Source of the DNA: Bacteroidota bacterium
GTDB taxonomy: Bacteria > Bacteroidota > Bacteroidia > Sphingobacteriales > Sphingobacteriaceae
DNA: 53,810 nt
Reading direction: 5' to 3'
NCBI GenBank assembly: GCA_013286565.1
Contig: JABDFM010000016.1
Coordinates: 1 to 53,810, forward strand
Numbering within the stretch: the first letter of the stretch is position 1; every line of letters starts with the position of its first letter. Of the stretch, positions 43,940-53,211 are shown one piece after another. The notes under the pieces are model-generated. The model searched no databases. It worked only from the letters and a program-made list of their open reading frames with translations, and was not told the DNA's origin. Made by a program: the position numbers and the translations under genes.

Positions 43940-44734
43940 ATGAATAAAACATACAATGGATTTTTGTTTATATTGTTATTAACGGTATCCTGCACTTGCT
44001 ATGCGCAGCAAAAACGCGTACTGCTTGATTCCTGGTTTAATGATGAACACATGAAAGATGCCTCGGGTAAAATGATATCCTATCATTACAAATGGGAAGA
44101 AAAGGATAACAATGGTTTCTCCATTTTTGGTGATGCTTTCAAGAGCAACGGGGCGGTGATCAATACGCTCTATGAAGCTCCAAGTCCCACTAATTTAAGC
44201 AAGGCTGATATTTATATTATTGTTGATCCAGATACGAAAAAGGAAAGCCCTGATCCCAAATACATTTTCCCGCATGATGTAAAAGTGATAGCTGATTGGG
44301 TAAAGCATGGCGGGGTGCTGCTGCTGATGGCGAATGATAGCGCCAATGTAGAGCTAAAACATTTTAATACCCTTTCTGAAAAATTCGGCATCCATTTTAA
44401 CGATGATCTGCGAAACCACGTAAAGGACGACCGGCATTTCCGGGAAGGGGCCTTTACCATTAACGGGGATAACCCGGTATTAAAAACCGCGAAGAAGATA
44501 TTTATGAAGGATATTTGTTCGCTCACGCTTCATTCCCCGGCTTATGCCGCGCTTAAAGATGGCGATGCCGTTATTATAGCAATTGCCCATTACGGAAAAG
44601 GCACTGTAATAGCAGTTGGTGATCCCTGGCTTTATAATGAATATACCAACGGCAGACTAACCAGCGACTTTGAAAATGACAAAGCAGCCAATGATCTGGC
44701 GGGATGGCTTATCAGGCAGGTGCCGGGTAAATAG
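43940..44734 (+). CDS. Exported GATase1/DUF4350-like protein
   Basis: A 264 aa protein with a signal peptide (about 1-22, ending CYAQ). It begins VLLDSWFNDEH and contains ADIYIIVDPDTKKE, VKVIADWVKHGGVLLLMAND and HYGKGTVIAVGDPWLYNEYT. This pattern is found in the flavodoxin-like domain appended to unsaturated rhamnogalacturonyl hydrolases and in DUF4350-like proteins. Catalytic residues of true amidotransferases are not visible. The role may be sugar binding, but no carbohydrate genes adjoin it. Confidence 0.75.
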   Translation: MNKTYNGFLFILLLTVSCTCYAQQKRVLLDSWFNDEHMKDASGKMISYHYKWEEKDNNGFSIFGDAFKSNGAVINTLYEAPSPTNLSKADIYIIVDPDTKKESPDPKYIFPHDVKVIADWVKHGGVLLLMANDSANVELKHFNTLSEKFGIHFNDDLRNHVKDDRHFREGAFTINGDNPVLKTAKKIFMKDICSLTLHSPAYAALKDGDAVIIAIAHYGKGTVIAVGDPWLYNEYTNGRLTSDFENDKAANDLAGWLIRQVPGK

Positions 44735-44860
44735 TGCACTGTAAATAAAGTGTTACAAGGATAAATTTTACAATAAATCTTAAAATGGAGAGTTATTGAC
44801 TAACAATTTCTTTGTATCAAACTTTGAGTTTATTCCCCGGTCCTTTTCAAAATAACTAAG

Positions 44861-45475
44861 ATGATTAAAGCATTTCCCCTATTAATTATTTTAGTAAACT
44901 TATCGTTTTTAAGCCAGGCGCAGGAAAAATGGCAATTGGTAAAAGATGAGGATGGTATAAAGGTTTATACCCGGCGTTTAGATAATGAAAAATTTAAAGA
45001 GGTAAAAGCTAATTTCGAGCTAAAAGGCTCGGCCGACCAGCTAATTGGCATACTGCAAAATGTGAGCCATCAAAAAGATTGGAGTTTTGGAACTAAAAGA
45101 GCATACCTCATCAGCAGAAAAAATAAAGACACCATAACTTATTATTCTGAAATTTCCCTCCCCTGGCCTTTAAGTAATCGTGACCTGGTTATACAGTTAA
45201 GTTTCAGAAAGGACACCATCAATAAAATACTGCACATACAGGCTAAAAGTATTCCCGGCATATTGCCCGATAAGCCCAGCCTGGTGAGAGTGCCCTATTC
45301 GCTTGCAACATGGGTTGTAAATATATTGCCTGATAAGCAATTAAAGGTTCAATATACATTCAGCACTAACCCCGGTGGTATATTGCCCGCATGGTTAGTT
45401 AACTATGCTGCCAGTGTTGGCCCTTATAATTCCTTTCATAAACTTAAAAATGTTATAGGGAATATGAACCCCTGA
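44861..45475 (+). CDS. Exported START-domain (lipid-binding) protein
   Basis: A 204 aa protein with signal peptide MIKAFPLLIILVNLSFLSQA. The START/SRPBCC fold is seen in WQLVKDEDGIKVYTRRLDNE, TYYSEISLPWPLSNRDLVIQ and PGGILPAWLVNYAASVGPYN. START-type domains bind lipids or other hydrophobic ligands; here it would act in the periplasm. It is a single gene with no linked lipid pathway. Confidence 0.88.
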   Translation: MIKAFPLLIILVNLSFLSQAQEKWQLVKDEDGIKVYTRRLDNEKFKEVKANFELKGSADQLIGILQNVSHQKDWSFGTKRAYLISRKNKDTITYYSEISLPWPLSNRDLVIQLSFRKDTINKILHIQAKSIPGILPDKPSLVRVPYSLATWVVNILPDKQLKVQYTFSTNPGGILPAWLVNYAASVGPYNSFHKLKNVIGNMNP

Positions 45476-45635
45476 TCAGCAGAGGTATATTTCTAAAATA
45501 CTATTCCACACTGGCTCTTGAGTCAGTTTACAGGCAAAATAAGCTAATATGTGTTCACCTTTTTTCTTTAAGTAATTTTCTAAAAACATTTTGTTTGCTT
45601 ATTGGTTTCAGGTTTTATTACCTATCACGAAAAAT

Positions 45636-45995
45636 ATGACAAAGCGTATATTAATAATTGAAGATGATGAAGATATTCTGCAAGTATTAGAAACCATACT
45701 TGTGTCAAATGATTTTACTGTAAAAGCTGTAGATAGAACAGATGATATACTTGAATTGGTTGGAGAGTTTAAGCCCGACCTGGTGATAACCGATTATCTA
45801 TTATCGGGTACCAACGGAGGGAAGATTTGCCTGGCCATTAAAAAAGACAAAGACACCTGTCACATACCGGTAATCCTGATCTCGGCATACCCCGAATTGG
45901 CAATATCACATGGGAATTTCGGTTTTGATGCTTTTGTAACAAAACCATTCGACATTAATATGCTGGTGAAAAAGATCAATGAGTTCGTCAGTTAA
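45636..45995 (+). CDS. Single-domain response regulator (CheY-like), second
   Basis: A 119 aa receiver domain from the ATG at 45636; the open frame extends upstream to 45591. The acidic pair (IIEDDED), Asp53 (LVITDYLLSG) and the conserved Lys in FVTKPFD (about 103) are visible. No output domain or kinase adjoins it. It ends 8 bp inside the converging hotdog gene of the pigment operon. Confidence 0.92.
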   Translation: MTKRILIIEDDEDILQVLETILVSNDFTVKAVDRTDDILELVGEFKPDLVITDYLLSGTNGGKICLAIKKDKDTCHIPVILISAYPELAISHGNFGFDAFVTKPFDINMLVKKINEFVS

Positions 45996-46371
45996 GAGGT
46001 ACTGTTACAAAGCTCCCCTGTAGTTTAAAGCAAACTACCTCCCCATTCACTAATTTACCGGTAACATTAATGGTATTTTCACCAGCAAATTTATAGGATA
46101 CTTCCAGCAATACGGATCGTGTATTTTCAGGGTTGATCATACTCAAAAATTTGAGGTGATCCGCTTTCTTCAGTCGGATAGAAGTGTTAAGGGCGCCTTC
46201 CAAAATCTCTTTTATAATTTGCAGCATGCAAGCGCCGGGCACTATCGGTTGTCCGGGAAAATGCCCTTTTAAAATTTCACTATTTGGGTTAATGCTGATA
46301 GTTGCGCTGATCACCCCATCCTCATGAGTTATGGCATCAATTCTTAATAGGTCGTTATTTGCAGCGGGCAT
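45988..46371 (-). CDS. FabZ-like 3-hydroxyacyl-ACP dehydratase (hotdog) of the pigment operon
   Basis: A 127 aa hotdog protein. It has the FabZ-type motif KGHFPGQPIVPGACMLQIIK (about 35-54), with the catalytic His in GHFP. The position of the usual catalytic Glu in FabZ (LEAMAQ) reads Gln here (MLQIIK), so the chemistry may be altered or use another residue. It is the last visible gene of the operon and its stop overlaps the converging response-regulator gene. It probably dehydrates intermediates in polyene building. Confidence 0.82.
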   Translation of the reverse strand: MPAANNDLLRIDAITHEDGVISATISINPNSEILKGHFPGQPIVPGACMLQIIKEILEGALNTSIRLKKADHLKFLSMINPENTRSVLLEVSYKFAGENTINVTGKLVNGEVVCFKLQGSFVTVPLN

Positions 46372-46380
46372 AGCGTTGAT

Positions 46381-47436
46381 TTAGATAGCAGAAACCAGCA
46401 TCAATGAATGATACTTGTTTTGATAATGATTGTAGATCAATATTTTTTTAGGTGCTGAACCTTTTATATGCTTGTCAATAACAATCTCCGGTATTACACC
46501 CTTTTTAATAATATTAGCCGCCAGCCACAACGCAAATGATGATGAGGTTGGATACTCGCCGCAAAGGTGTTTATAATTAGCTAAAGCGGTATTTTTAAAT
46601 GCGGAAGTGCCTAATTGGTTATAGACCCTATCATTCCTCAGATCACCATTTTTACCAGTGATCATTAGGTCGATATCATCAATTTTCATGGAGTTTTTTT
46701 GCAAAAAGGATACAATACTTTCTTGTATGTCTTTTGGCTTGTAAAGCGTTTTAATGGCGGTGAGTTCGGCTAAGCTATTGGCTGACGATTGAGCGGTCAG
46801 CAGGAAAAAGACCGCACCTTCGCCGCCCATGGTTCCATTGGCCTTCGGTGATAGAAGCGCCAGGCTTGAAACAGGCCAGCGCCTGTATAAGCCCAGACGG
46901 GTTAGCACTTTAAAACTGGCGTCCACCATTTCTTCTGTTCCACCAACCAAAATATTGTCCGCCTCATTTTCTTTGAAAAGCATGATTGCATCCAGCAACG
47001 CACTTTCAAAAGAAATGCCTTTATGCACAAATGTGTTATTGTATTGATGGCATTGGAGCATCAAAGCAATTTGCGCTGATACCGTATTATGGGTTGATTG
47101 TATAAAAGCCGTTGGAGGCAGCATTTCCTCCTTTAGCTCCACTACCCGCGTTAAAAAGGTAACCGTATCTTCCAGGCAGCCCAGGGCGGTTCCGGTGATA
47201 ATTGCACCGGGCATCTCTATGTTAGCCTGGTTTAAGCAATCCTTCGCGGCAGCCACGCCCATTTTAATAATATGGCTCATCCGGCGGATCTGTTTTGGGT
47301 CGATAAAATCTTTATAATCGGGTTCGATGGCTTTTAAACGGGTGCCGTTATATTCAACTACATCGGTCAAAAAATCTTCATTACCGAATGTTTTTTGCGG
47401 CGATATACAGGAGGATGAGCGGATATATATCTTCAT
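46381..47436 (-). CDS. Ketosynthase-like chain-length-factor protein without catalytic Cys
   Basis: A 351 aa thiolase-fold protein. At the place of the ketosynthase active site (TACSSS in its neighbour) it reads FVHKGISFESA, with no Cys. The HGTGT and GHTLGA motifs are also lost (ITGKNGD and KHLCGEYPTSS instead). So it should not condense by itself. Like chain-length factors of type II systems, it may pair with an intact ketosynthase; the natural partner is the gene 1 bp upstream. The length is a little short of a full ketosynthase. Confidence 0.8.
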   Translation of the reverse strand: MKIYIRSSSCISPQKTFGNEDFLTDVVEYNGTRLKAIEPDYKDFIDPKQIRRMSHIIKMGVAAAKDCLNQANIEMPGAIITGTALGCLEDTVTFLTRVVELKEEMLPPTAFIQSTHNTVSAQIALMLQCHQYNNTFVHKGISFESALLDAIMLFKENEADNILVGGTEEMVDASFKVLTRLGLYRRWPVSSLALLSPKANGTMGGEGAVFFLLTAQSSANSLAELTAIKTLYKPKDIQESIVSFLQKNSMKIDDIDLMITGKNGDLRNDRVYNQLGTSAFKNTALANYKHLCGEYPTSSSFALWLAANIIKKGVIPEIVIDKHIKGSAPKKILIYNHYQNKYHSLMLVSAI

Positions 47437-47437
47437 G

Positions 47438-48637
47438 TCAGATCGCCGAAAATATTAATGATGTACAATTACCGCCAAAACCGAATGAGTTTGACATGAC
47501 GTGTTTGATATCCTGATCGGTCAAAAATCGTTTCTCTGGCAATAACCCGAGATCGGTCATCGGTGTTTCAAACCGCAGATTTGGATAAATGATACGGTGT
47601 TTAATAGCCAATACAGAAAACACCGCTTCGATCCCACCGCTTGCGCCCAAAGTATGGCCCGTATAGGATTTTGTTGAGCTCATAGGGGGATATTCCGGGT
47701 CAAAAAGTCGTTTTATCGCGGTTCCTTCGGCACTGTCATTATTGGGTGTGCCGGTACCATGGAGATTAATATAATCAATGTCAGATGGCTGCAATCCGCT
47801 TTTTTCCAATGCGCCCTTCATCGCCAAGTAAGAACCTGTACCATCAGGTGAGGATGCGGTTTGATGATATGCATCGTTACTGTTATTGTAACCGCTTAGT
47901 TTGCAATAAGGCGATTTGCTTAATGTTTTTGCCACTTTATCAGAAACCAATACGAGGTAACCAGCACCTTCACCCAAATTTAGACCCTCACGATGTTCAT
48001 CAAAAGGCTTGCAAAAGGCCGTATCCAGTATCATCAGGGTATTAAAACCATTGAGGGTGAATTTGGTCAGGGCATCCACGCCGCCTGCGATAACAACATC
48101 CACTATATCGTTTTTTATCAATCGCGCCGCGTAAAAAATGGCGTTTGCAGAGGATGAACAGGCCGTGCTGATGGTGGTCATATAATCGGTGATGCCCAGT
48201 TGATCCGCTACGATCTCGGTTTTGCTGCCGCACTCATGGTCGAATATATTCCGTAATTTACCTTTGTTGTTGTCAGCCAGGAATTCAACAAAAAAATCTT
48301 CGCTTTTATCCATTCCACCCACACTATTTGCCGAAACAAAACCCGTGCGTAATGATTCAAAACCAGGGATGGCAGCATCGATTAATGCTTCTTTGGCAGC
48401 AACCAGGCTTAGCAGGGCAGTGCGACTTGTCGCCTGAGGCATGCCTGTCATTGCCGCCAGTGCATTGTTATCCAATTTCACTTCCGCAACAGGCAGTTTA
48501 CCCGAGTGTATGCTATTGAACAGGGTGATGTCGCCCATGCCAGCCTCCTCGCGCTCAAAGGCAGCCAGGTGTTCGGCCACATTATTGCCGATCGCCGAGA
48601 TCACGCCTACCCCTGCTATATATACTGATGAACTCAT
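47438..48637 (-). CDS. 3-oxoacyl-ACP synthase (FabF/ApeO type)
   Basis: A 399 aa condensing enzyme. The catalytic Cys160 (STACSSSANA) and both histidine motifs (LHGTGTPNND and YTGHTLGASGG) are intact. It would add two-carbon units to the growing acyl chain. It starts overlapping the previous gene by 4 bp and is followed, 1 bp later, by the Cys-less partner. Confidence 0.93.
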   Translation of the reverse strand: MSSSVYIAGVGVISAIGNNVAEHLAAFEREEAGMGDITLFNSIHSGKLPVAEVKLDNNALAAMTGMPQATSRTALLSLVAAKEALIDAAIPGFESLRTGFVSANSVGGMDKSEDFFVEFLADNNKGKLRNIFDHECGSKTEIVADQLGITDYMTTISTACSSSANAIFYAARLIKNDIVDVVIAGGVDALTKFTLNGFNTLMILDTAFCKPFDEHREGLNLGEGAGYLVLVSDKVAKTLSKSPYCKLSGYNNSNDAYHQTASSPDGTGSYLAMKGALEKSGLQPSDIDYINLHGTGTPNNDSAEGTAIKRLFDPEYPPMSSTKSYTGHTLGASGGIEAVFSVLAIKHRIIYPNLRFETPMTDLGLLPEKRFLTDQDIKHVMSNSFGFGGNCTSLIFSAI

Positions 48638-49254
48638 ATTTTTTTATAAATGGCATCCATATTTTCTGCGGAAAACAGGACTGCATTTTCGCTCTTTTTC
48701 TTTTCAACTAAAAACAGAACTGCTTTATAATCCTGTTCCAAAACATCAACCCAGCCACAAATACATGCCCGCAAAATATCTTTATCTAAAAGATAACTGA
48801 CCTGTTTTTCAATAAAAGCCGCATCAAAAGCATCTTGGATAAAAAACGCATGTTCCCCTTTAAATTTATTCCGGATACTGATCTCCCCGATCACAATATT
48901 TGGCAAAGTATAAACAAACAAAGAGGGGCTCGGGCCATCCTTTACCGTTTCTAAATATTTCAGATCATCATCCAGGCTCGAATTCGCGTTAGCTAAAACT
49001 ATCCCTATTTCTTCAGGTTGATAATTATCCTTATTAAAACCATCTTTCAGCAATACCCCAGCAGCCAGCCAGCCCAGCTTGCTTAAATTATCCATCTTAT
49101 AAAATTTGGGATAATTCAACTGGAAATGCTGATAAACGGAAAGCAAAAAAGCCGATAGTTCGGCGCTTTTGTTTTCAAACAGCTGTTGGCTATCTTTAAA
49201 AACAATCCCATCACTTATCGAGCAACTGGCCGTTATATAATTTTCTGTAAGCAA
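48634..49254 (-). CDS. Short ketosynthase-like protein of the pigment operon (206 aa)
   Basis: The sequence resembles the first half of the ketosynthase fold: KMDNLSKLGWLAAGVLLKDG, IGIVLANANSSLDDDLKYLE and SPSLFVYTLPNIVIGEISIR. The usual Cys position reads FFIQDAFDAAF, and the C-terminal half with both histidines is missing. It cannot be a normal synthase. Similar short proteins are placed in aryl-polyene and flexirubin clusters and are often called 3-oxoacyl-ACP synthase. It overlaps the next gene by 4 bp; its role may be structural or regulatory. Confidence 0.75.
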   Translation of the reverse strand: MLTENYITASCSISDGIVFKDSQQLFENKSAELSAFLLSVYQHFQLNYPKFYKMDNLSKLGWLAAGVLLKDGFNKDNYQPEEIGIVLANANSSLDDDLKYLETVKDGPSPSLFVYTLPNIVIGEISIRNKFKGEHAFFIQDAFDAAFIEKQVSYLLDKDILRACICGWVDVLEQDYKAVLFLVEKKKSENAVLFSAENMDAIYKKI

Positions 49255-49297
49255 CGTTTGTCTTTCTATCTATTACTATCCCCTCAAAAATAATTTA

Positions 49298-50434
49298 TTA
49301 TTTGCCAAAAACCACCGCTGCATTACAACCGCCAAAACCCGAAGCTGTTTTTAGAAAATGGTTTGCTTTAACAGGCATTAGAGAAGCAGTCACATTTACC
49401 GGGCAGTTTGCGGCGATCTCTTTAAAACCCATCGTAGGTAAAACCAAACCCGCCTTTAAGGATTGAACAGAGATAATTGATTCAATCAATCCCGCCGCCC
49501 CTAAGGTATGCCCATAATAACCTTTTAAGCTATTTAGTGGAACAGATTGCAGGCCGCATAAACCAATCGCCTTCGCTTCCATTTCATCATTATAAACGGT
49601 GGCTGTGCCATGGGCCGAAATGAAATCAATATCTCCCGGCGAAAGCGCGGCATCCTGTAGCGATTGTTTAATGGCGTAAGCCAGTTCCGCACCGGTGCGC
49701 GACGGGCCCGAAATATGGTTGGCGTCATTGCTTACCGAACCGCCTTTTACCTTTATATTTTCAGCGTATTTTTTATTGGTCGACAGGATAATCGTACCTG
49801 CACCTTCGCCTAAATTCAGCCCATCGTGCGACTGATCAAATGGCTTACAACCCTGCGGACTAAGCGCCTGGAAGGATTGAAACCCCGATAAGATGAACGA
49901 GGAGATCACATCGGCCCCGGCAATTACTGCGGTTTCATATTGTTCTGATCTTAAAAGCCGCATCCCAGTGATGATACCCAAAACACCCGAAATACAAGCG
50001 TTTGAAATAATGATTGGTTGATTAACAAATCCAAAATATTCAGCAACCAATTTGGACGAAGTGGAAAGCGCGATTCTTTTTTGTAAATCGTGATTATTCT
50101 TTTCTGTTTCCAGAAGGCTGATATTTCCTTTAGTAGAAGAAATAATGAGAACTGTTTTTTTGTCTTTTGCGTTGACATCGCCATTCTGTAAAGCATCGCT
50201 GATAGAAGCGATCAGTAATTGCTCAAATTTGGTGTATTTATGCTGATCGATATCAATAAAAGCTGCACCCTTATCAAAAAGCGAAGCATAAAAAGGTTGG
50301 GGCGAAATAGCTTTATCCTGCTGCTGCTTTACACCAGATATATTTTGTTTTAGCTTCGAAAAGTTTTCCGCAGTGGTTTTACCGAGAGGGGACAGTACGT
50401 TATCAGCAACTACAAAAACATCCGGTTCATTCAT
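49298..50434 (-). CDS. 3-oxoacyl-ACP synthase (KS), second intact copy
   Basis: A 378 aa condensing enzyme. The active-site Cys147 (IISNACISGVLG) and the histidine motifs (SAHGTATVYND and YYGHTLGAAGL) are present. The sequence is clearly different from the intact synthase at 47438, so the two may act at different chain lengths or on different carriers. It lies 15 bp after the ApeP-like gene and 43 bp before the short ketosynthase-like gene. Confidence 0.92.
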   Translation of the reverse strand: MNEPDVFVVADNVLSPLGKTTAENFSKLKQNISGVKQQQDKAISPQPFYASLFDKGAAFIDIDQHKYTKFEQLLIASISDALQNGDVNAKDKKTVLIISSTKGNISLLETEKNNHDLQKRIALSTSSKLVAEYFGFVNQPIIISNACISGVLGIITGMRLLRSEQYETAVIAGADVISSFILSGFQSFQALSPQGCKPFDQSHDGLNLGEGAGTIILSTNKKYAENIKVKGGSVSNDANHISGPSRTGAELAYAIKQSLQDAALSPGDIDFISAHGTATVYNDEMEAKAIGLCGLQSVPLNSLKGYYGHTLGAAGLIESIISVQSLKAGLVLPTMGFKEIAANCPVNVTASLMPVKANHFLKTASGFGGCNAAVVFGK

Positions 50435-50449
50435 CTCGCAATCCTCCTG

Positions 50450-50869
50450 TTATTTACTGATAAACAACTTCATTTCGCATTGGGCCAATAAATTGTCGTT
50501 ATGCCATACCTTTCCCAAAATTACGGTAACATCCAGTATTTGGTTTCCGATGGTAATCTCGGTGATCAATTCATCACCCACTTTTGGTAAGCCGAGCACC
50601 TCGAAATCTTTTACCGCACCGATATAACCGATAGCCACCGGTTTGTTTTCTGCTTCTGCCTGGTATCCATTCCTTAAAGCGGCGGTTTGGGCAATGTTCT
50701 CTAACAAGCCCGCTTCCTGGAATACGTCATTTTTAACGAATACGTTATCAGCAAGGATATGAAAACTACTGCGGGTGATCGTTTCGTCCGAATAAAGCAA
50801 TTGGCTAACCATTACAAATGGCGGCTTTTGAGGTATTAACGGGATAATGTCTTCTACCGGCAAATTCAT
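50450..50869 (-). CDS. ApeP-like dehydratase-family hotdog protein
   Basis: A 139 aa hotdog protein. It has the N-terminal pattern LIPQKPPFVMVSQLL and the conserved helix GLLENIAQTAALRNGYQA with a Glu in the catalytic place, as in the ApeP dehydratase family of aryl-polyene clusters. Its partner at 45988 is of the FabZ type; each may act on different chain lengths. It lies 3 bp after the ketoreductase gene. Confidence 0.82.
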   Translation of the reverse strand: MNLPVEDIIPLIPQKPPFVMVSQLLYSDETITRSSFHILADNVFVKNDVFQEAGLLENIAQTAALRNGYQAEAENKPVAIGYIGAVKDFEVLGLPKVGDELITEITIGNQILDVTVILGKVWHNDNLLAQCEMKLFISK

Positions 50870-50872
50870 TTT

Positions 50873-51601
50873 TCAGGAATATAAGCCGCCGTTAATGGAT
50901 AAAACCTGCCCGGTAATATATGCTGCTTCCGGAGATGCCAGGAAAGCCGCGGCATGGGCCACTTCTTCGGGCAAGCCGAAACGTTTCACCGGGATCATAG
51001 CTTTTAATTCTTTTTCGTCCAGTTCAGCAGTCATGTCGGTTTTGATAAAACCTGGTGCTAATGCATTAACAGTGATACCCTGTCTGCCCACTTCCTGCGC
51101 CAACGCTTTGGTTGCACCAATTACCCCTGCCTTTGCAGCTGAATAATTGGTTTGCCCGGCCAATCCCTTTAATCCTGATAAGGAAACGACGTTTATGATG
51201 CGCCCGTACTTGCGCTCTAACATGCTGCTTAAAACCAAGCGGGTAACATAAAAAAAGCTGTCGAGATTGGTTTTTAGCACATTATCCCATTGCTCCTCCG
51301 CCATCCAGGCCATCAGGCTGTCATCGCGGATGCCGGCATTGTTGATCAATATTTCAATGTGTTTTTCTTCGTGGGCTGATATCCAGCCACCCAAAACCTC
51401 TTGTATCTGGATTTTATCAGCCACGTCGAATTGTAACAGTTCGCCACTGCTTCCAGCTTGTTTTATTTGGGAAAGTGTATTGTCAGCTTCTTCCTGGTTA
51501 CTTTTATAATTGACCAGCACGTAATATCCCAAAGCAGCCAGTTTGATGCAGATCGCCCTGCCTATGCCCCTTGAGCCGCCGGTAACTAACGCGCATTTCA
51601 T
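50873..51601 (-). CDS. 3-oxoacyl-ACP reductase (FabG/SDR) of the pigment operon
   Basis: A 242 aa short-chain dehydrogenase. It has the NADP motif TGGSRGIG (7-14), NNAG, and the catalytic Ser140, Tyr153 and Lys157 (TNYSAAKAG). The C-terminus (YITGQVLSINGGLYS) is the usual FabG ending. It would reduce the beta-keto group in each round of extension. Its start overlaps the end of the ammonia-lyase gene (ATGA). Confidence 0.94.
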   Translation of the reverse strand: MKCALVTGGSRGIGRAICIKLAALGYYVLVNYKSNQEEADNTLSQIKQAGSSGELLQFDVADKIQIQEVLGGWISAHEEKHIEILINNAGIRDDSLMAWMAEEQWDNVLKTNLDSFFYVTRLVLSSMLERKYGRIINVVSLSGLKGLAGQTNYSAAKAGVIGATKALAQEVGRQGITVNALAPGFIKTDMTAELDEKELKAMIPVKRFGLPEEVAHAAAFLASPEAAYITGQVLSINGGLYS

Positions 51602-53154
51602 TTTGCAAAAATGTTTAGATGATCTGAACTTGCGAGATATTCTTTAACCAGGGCCATCTCTTTATATTTAGGCTGATCCTCAATAAATTTCGGGAATATT
51701 TCCCTTACCTTATCATATACCGTCTTTGAAATGCTTGACAATCTGTCCTGGCATTCGAGGTAATCAATGGCCTGCAGGATAGTCATTAAATGGATAGCTA
51801 ATACCTCAAACGAATTATCGATCACCCTTTTGGTCATCAGCGCGGCATTGCAACCCATGCTTACAATATCCTGGTTGTCATTATTGTTCGGGATACTGTG
51901 CACATACATTGGGAACGATAGGGTTTGGTTTTCGGCTACAGTGGAAGTAGCGGTGAACTGCATGCCCTGCATACCAAAGTTAAGTCCCAACACGCCAAGG
52001 TTTACAAATGGAGGGAGTTTTTGGTTCAGTTTGTTGTTTAATAAGTAGTTCAATTGCCTTTCAGCAGTCATGGACAGCTTGGTGATGGCAATTTTTAGTT
52101 TATCCATTTCCAGTGAAACATAATCGCCATGAAAATTGCCGCCGTGAAAAATATTATGATTCTCGTGATCGATCACCGGGTTATCATTTACCGAATTGAG
52201 CTCATTTACCAGTACATTTTCGGCCTGGCTGATGGTATCATAAATAGGCCCCAAGATTTGGGTGACACAACGCAGGGAGTAATATTCCTGCACCTTATCT
52301 TCAAAAACCTCCTGGTCCAAATTATCAGGATTGTATAAATGTTCCGACCTGTCGCGGATCATTTTGCTGTCCTTCAAAATATCCCGCATAATGGCAGCGA
52401 TCTTGTTTTGGCCCTTGTGATGCTTCACGATATTCAATTCGCGCGAATAATGGTCATCAAATGCTTCAACAATTTCATTGATCATCGCCGAAAACAAAAC
52501 CGACCAGCTCAACAGTTTCCTTGCCTGGATGATATTGATCATCCCGATACCTGTCATGGCCGAAGTGCCGTTTAATATCGCCAAACCCTCACGGATGTGA
52601 ATAGCAAGCGGTTTTATGTTGAACTTATTAAATATTTCAATGGTTGGATATACATTATCCTCAAAGATCACTTCGCCTTCGCCTATCAATACCAGGCCCA
52701 GATGCGCTAATTGTACCAAATCGCCGCTGGCGCCTACACCGCCATGCTCATAAATGCAAGGACAGATGTCATTATTGATCATCGCCTTTAACAACTCAAC
52801 AACATCAGTATGCACACCAGAATAAGCTTGCATAAAACTGTTAAGGCGGGCTATCATTAATGCTTTTGATAATTGGGCTGGCATCAGTTTACCGCTGCCT
52901 GAGGAGTGACTGCGTATCAGGTTATATTGAAGCTGTAAAATATTTTCTTCGTTTACCTTGTATTGTGCCATCGGCCCAAAACCGGTGTTGATACCATAGA
53001 TCAGTTTATGCGAGGAGAATTTTTTTAAGAATTCGAAATTGATGTTAACCTTGGCTAAAGCAGTTTGATCTAAAGCAACTTCCTTATGTTTAAATATCAG
53101 TTCGTCAAAATCATCTAAGGAAAGCGCACTTTGTCCAACAAGTATCATGGGCAA
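51598..53154 (-). CDS. Tyrosine ammonia-lyase (HAL/PAL/TAL family)
   Basis: A 518 aa MIO-containing lyase. The Ala-Ser-Gly that forms the MIO cofactor is at about 142-144 (GGVGASGDLVQLAHLG). The motif LQYNLIRSHSSGSG and the pattern NFGMQGMQFTATSTVAENQT match, as I remember it, the characterised Flavobacterium johnsoniae tyrosine ammonia-lyase, so deamination of tyrosine to 4-coumarate is likely. In this operon 4-coumarate is the starter for an aryl polyene (flexirubin type). Its stop overlaps fabG by 4 bp. Confidence 0.92.
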   Translation of the reverse strand: MPMILVGQSALSLDDFDELIFKHKEVALDQTALAKVNINFEFLKKFSSHKLIYGINTGFGPMAQYKVNEENILQLQYNLIRSHSSGSGKLMPAQLSKALMIARLNSFMQAYSGVHTDVVELLKAMINNDICPCIYEHGGVGASGDLVQLAHLGLVLIGEGEVIFEDNVYPTIEIFNKFNIKPLAIHIREGLAILNGTSAMTGIGMINIIQARKLLSWSVLFSAMINEIVEAFDDHYSRELNIVKHHKGQNKIAAIMRDILKDSKMIRDRSEHLYNPDNLDQEVFEDKVQEYYSLRCVTQILGPIYDTISQAENVLVNELNSVNDNPVIDHENHNIFHGGNFHGDYVSLEMDKLKIAITKLSMTAERQLNYLLNNKLNQKLPPFVNLGVLGLNFGMQGMQFTATSTVAENQTLSFPMYVHSIPNNNDNQDIVSMGCNAALMTKRVIDNSFEVLAIHLMTILQAIDYLECQDRLSSISKTVYDKVREIFPKFIEDQPKYKEMALVKEYLASSDHLNIFAK

Positions 53155-53211
53155 AAAATATTTATTTTATTGGGTTGAGTAATAATTGGCTAAAGTAGGA
53201 AATTAGTAGTT

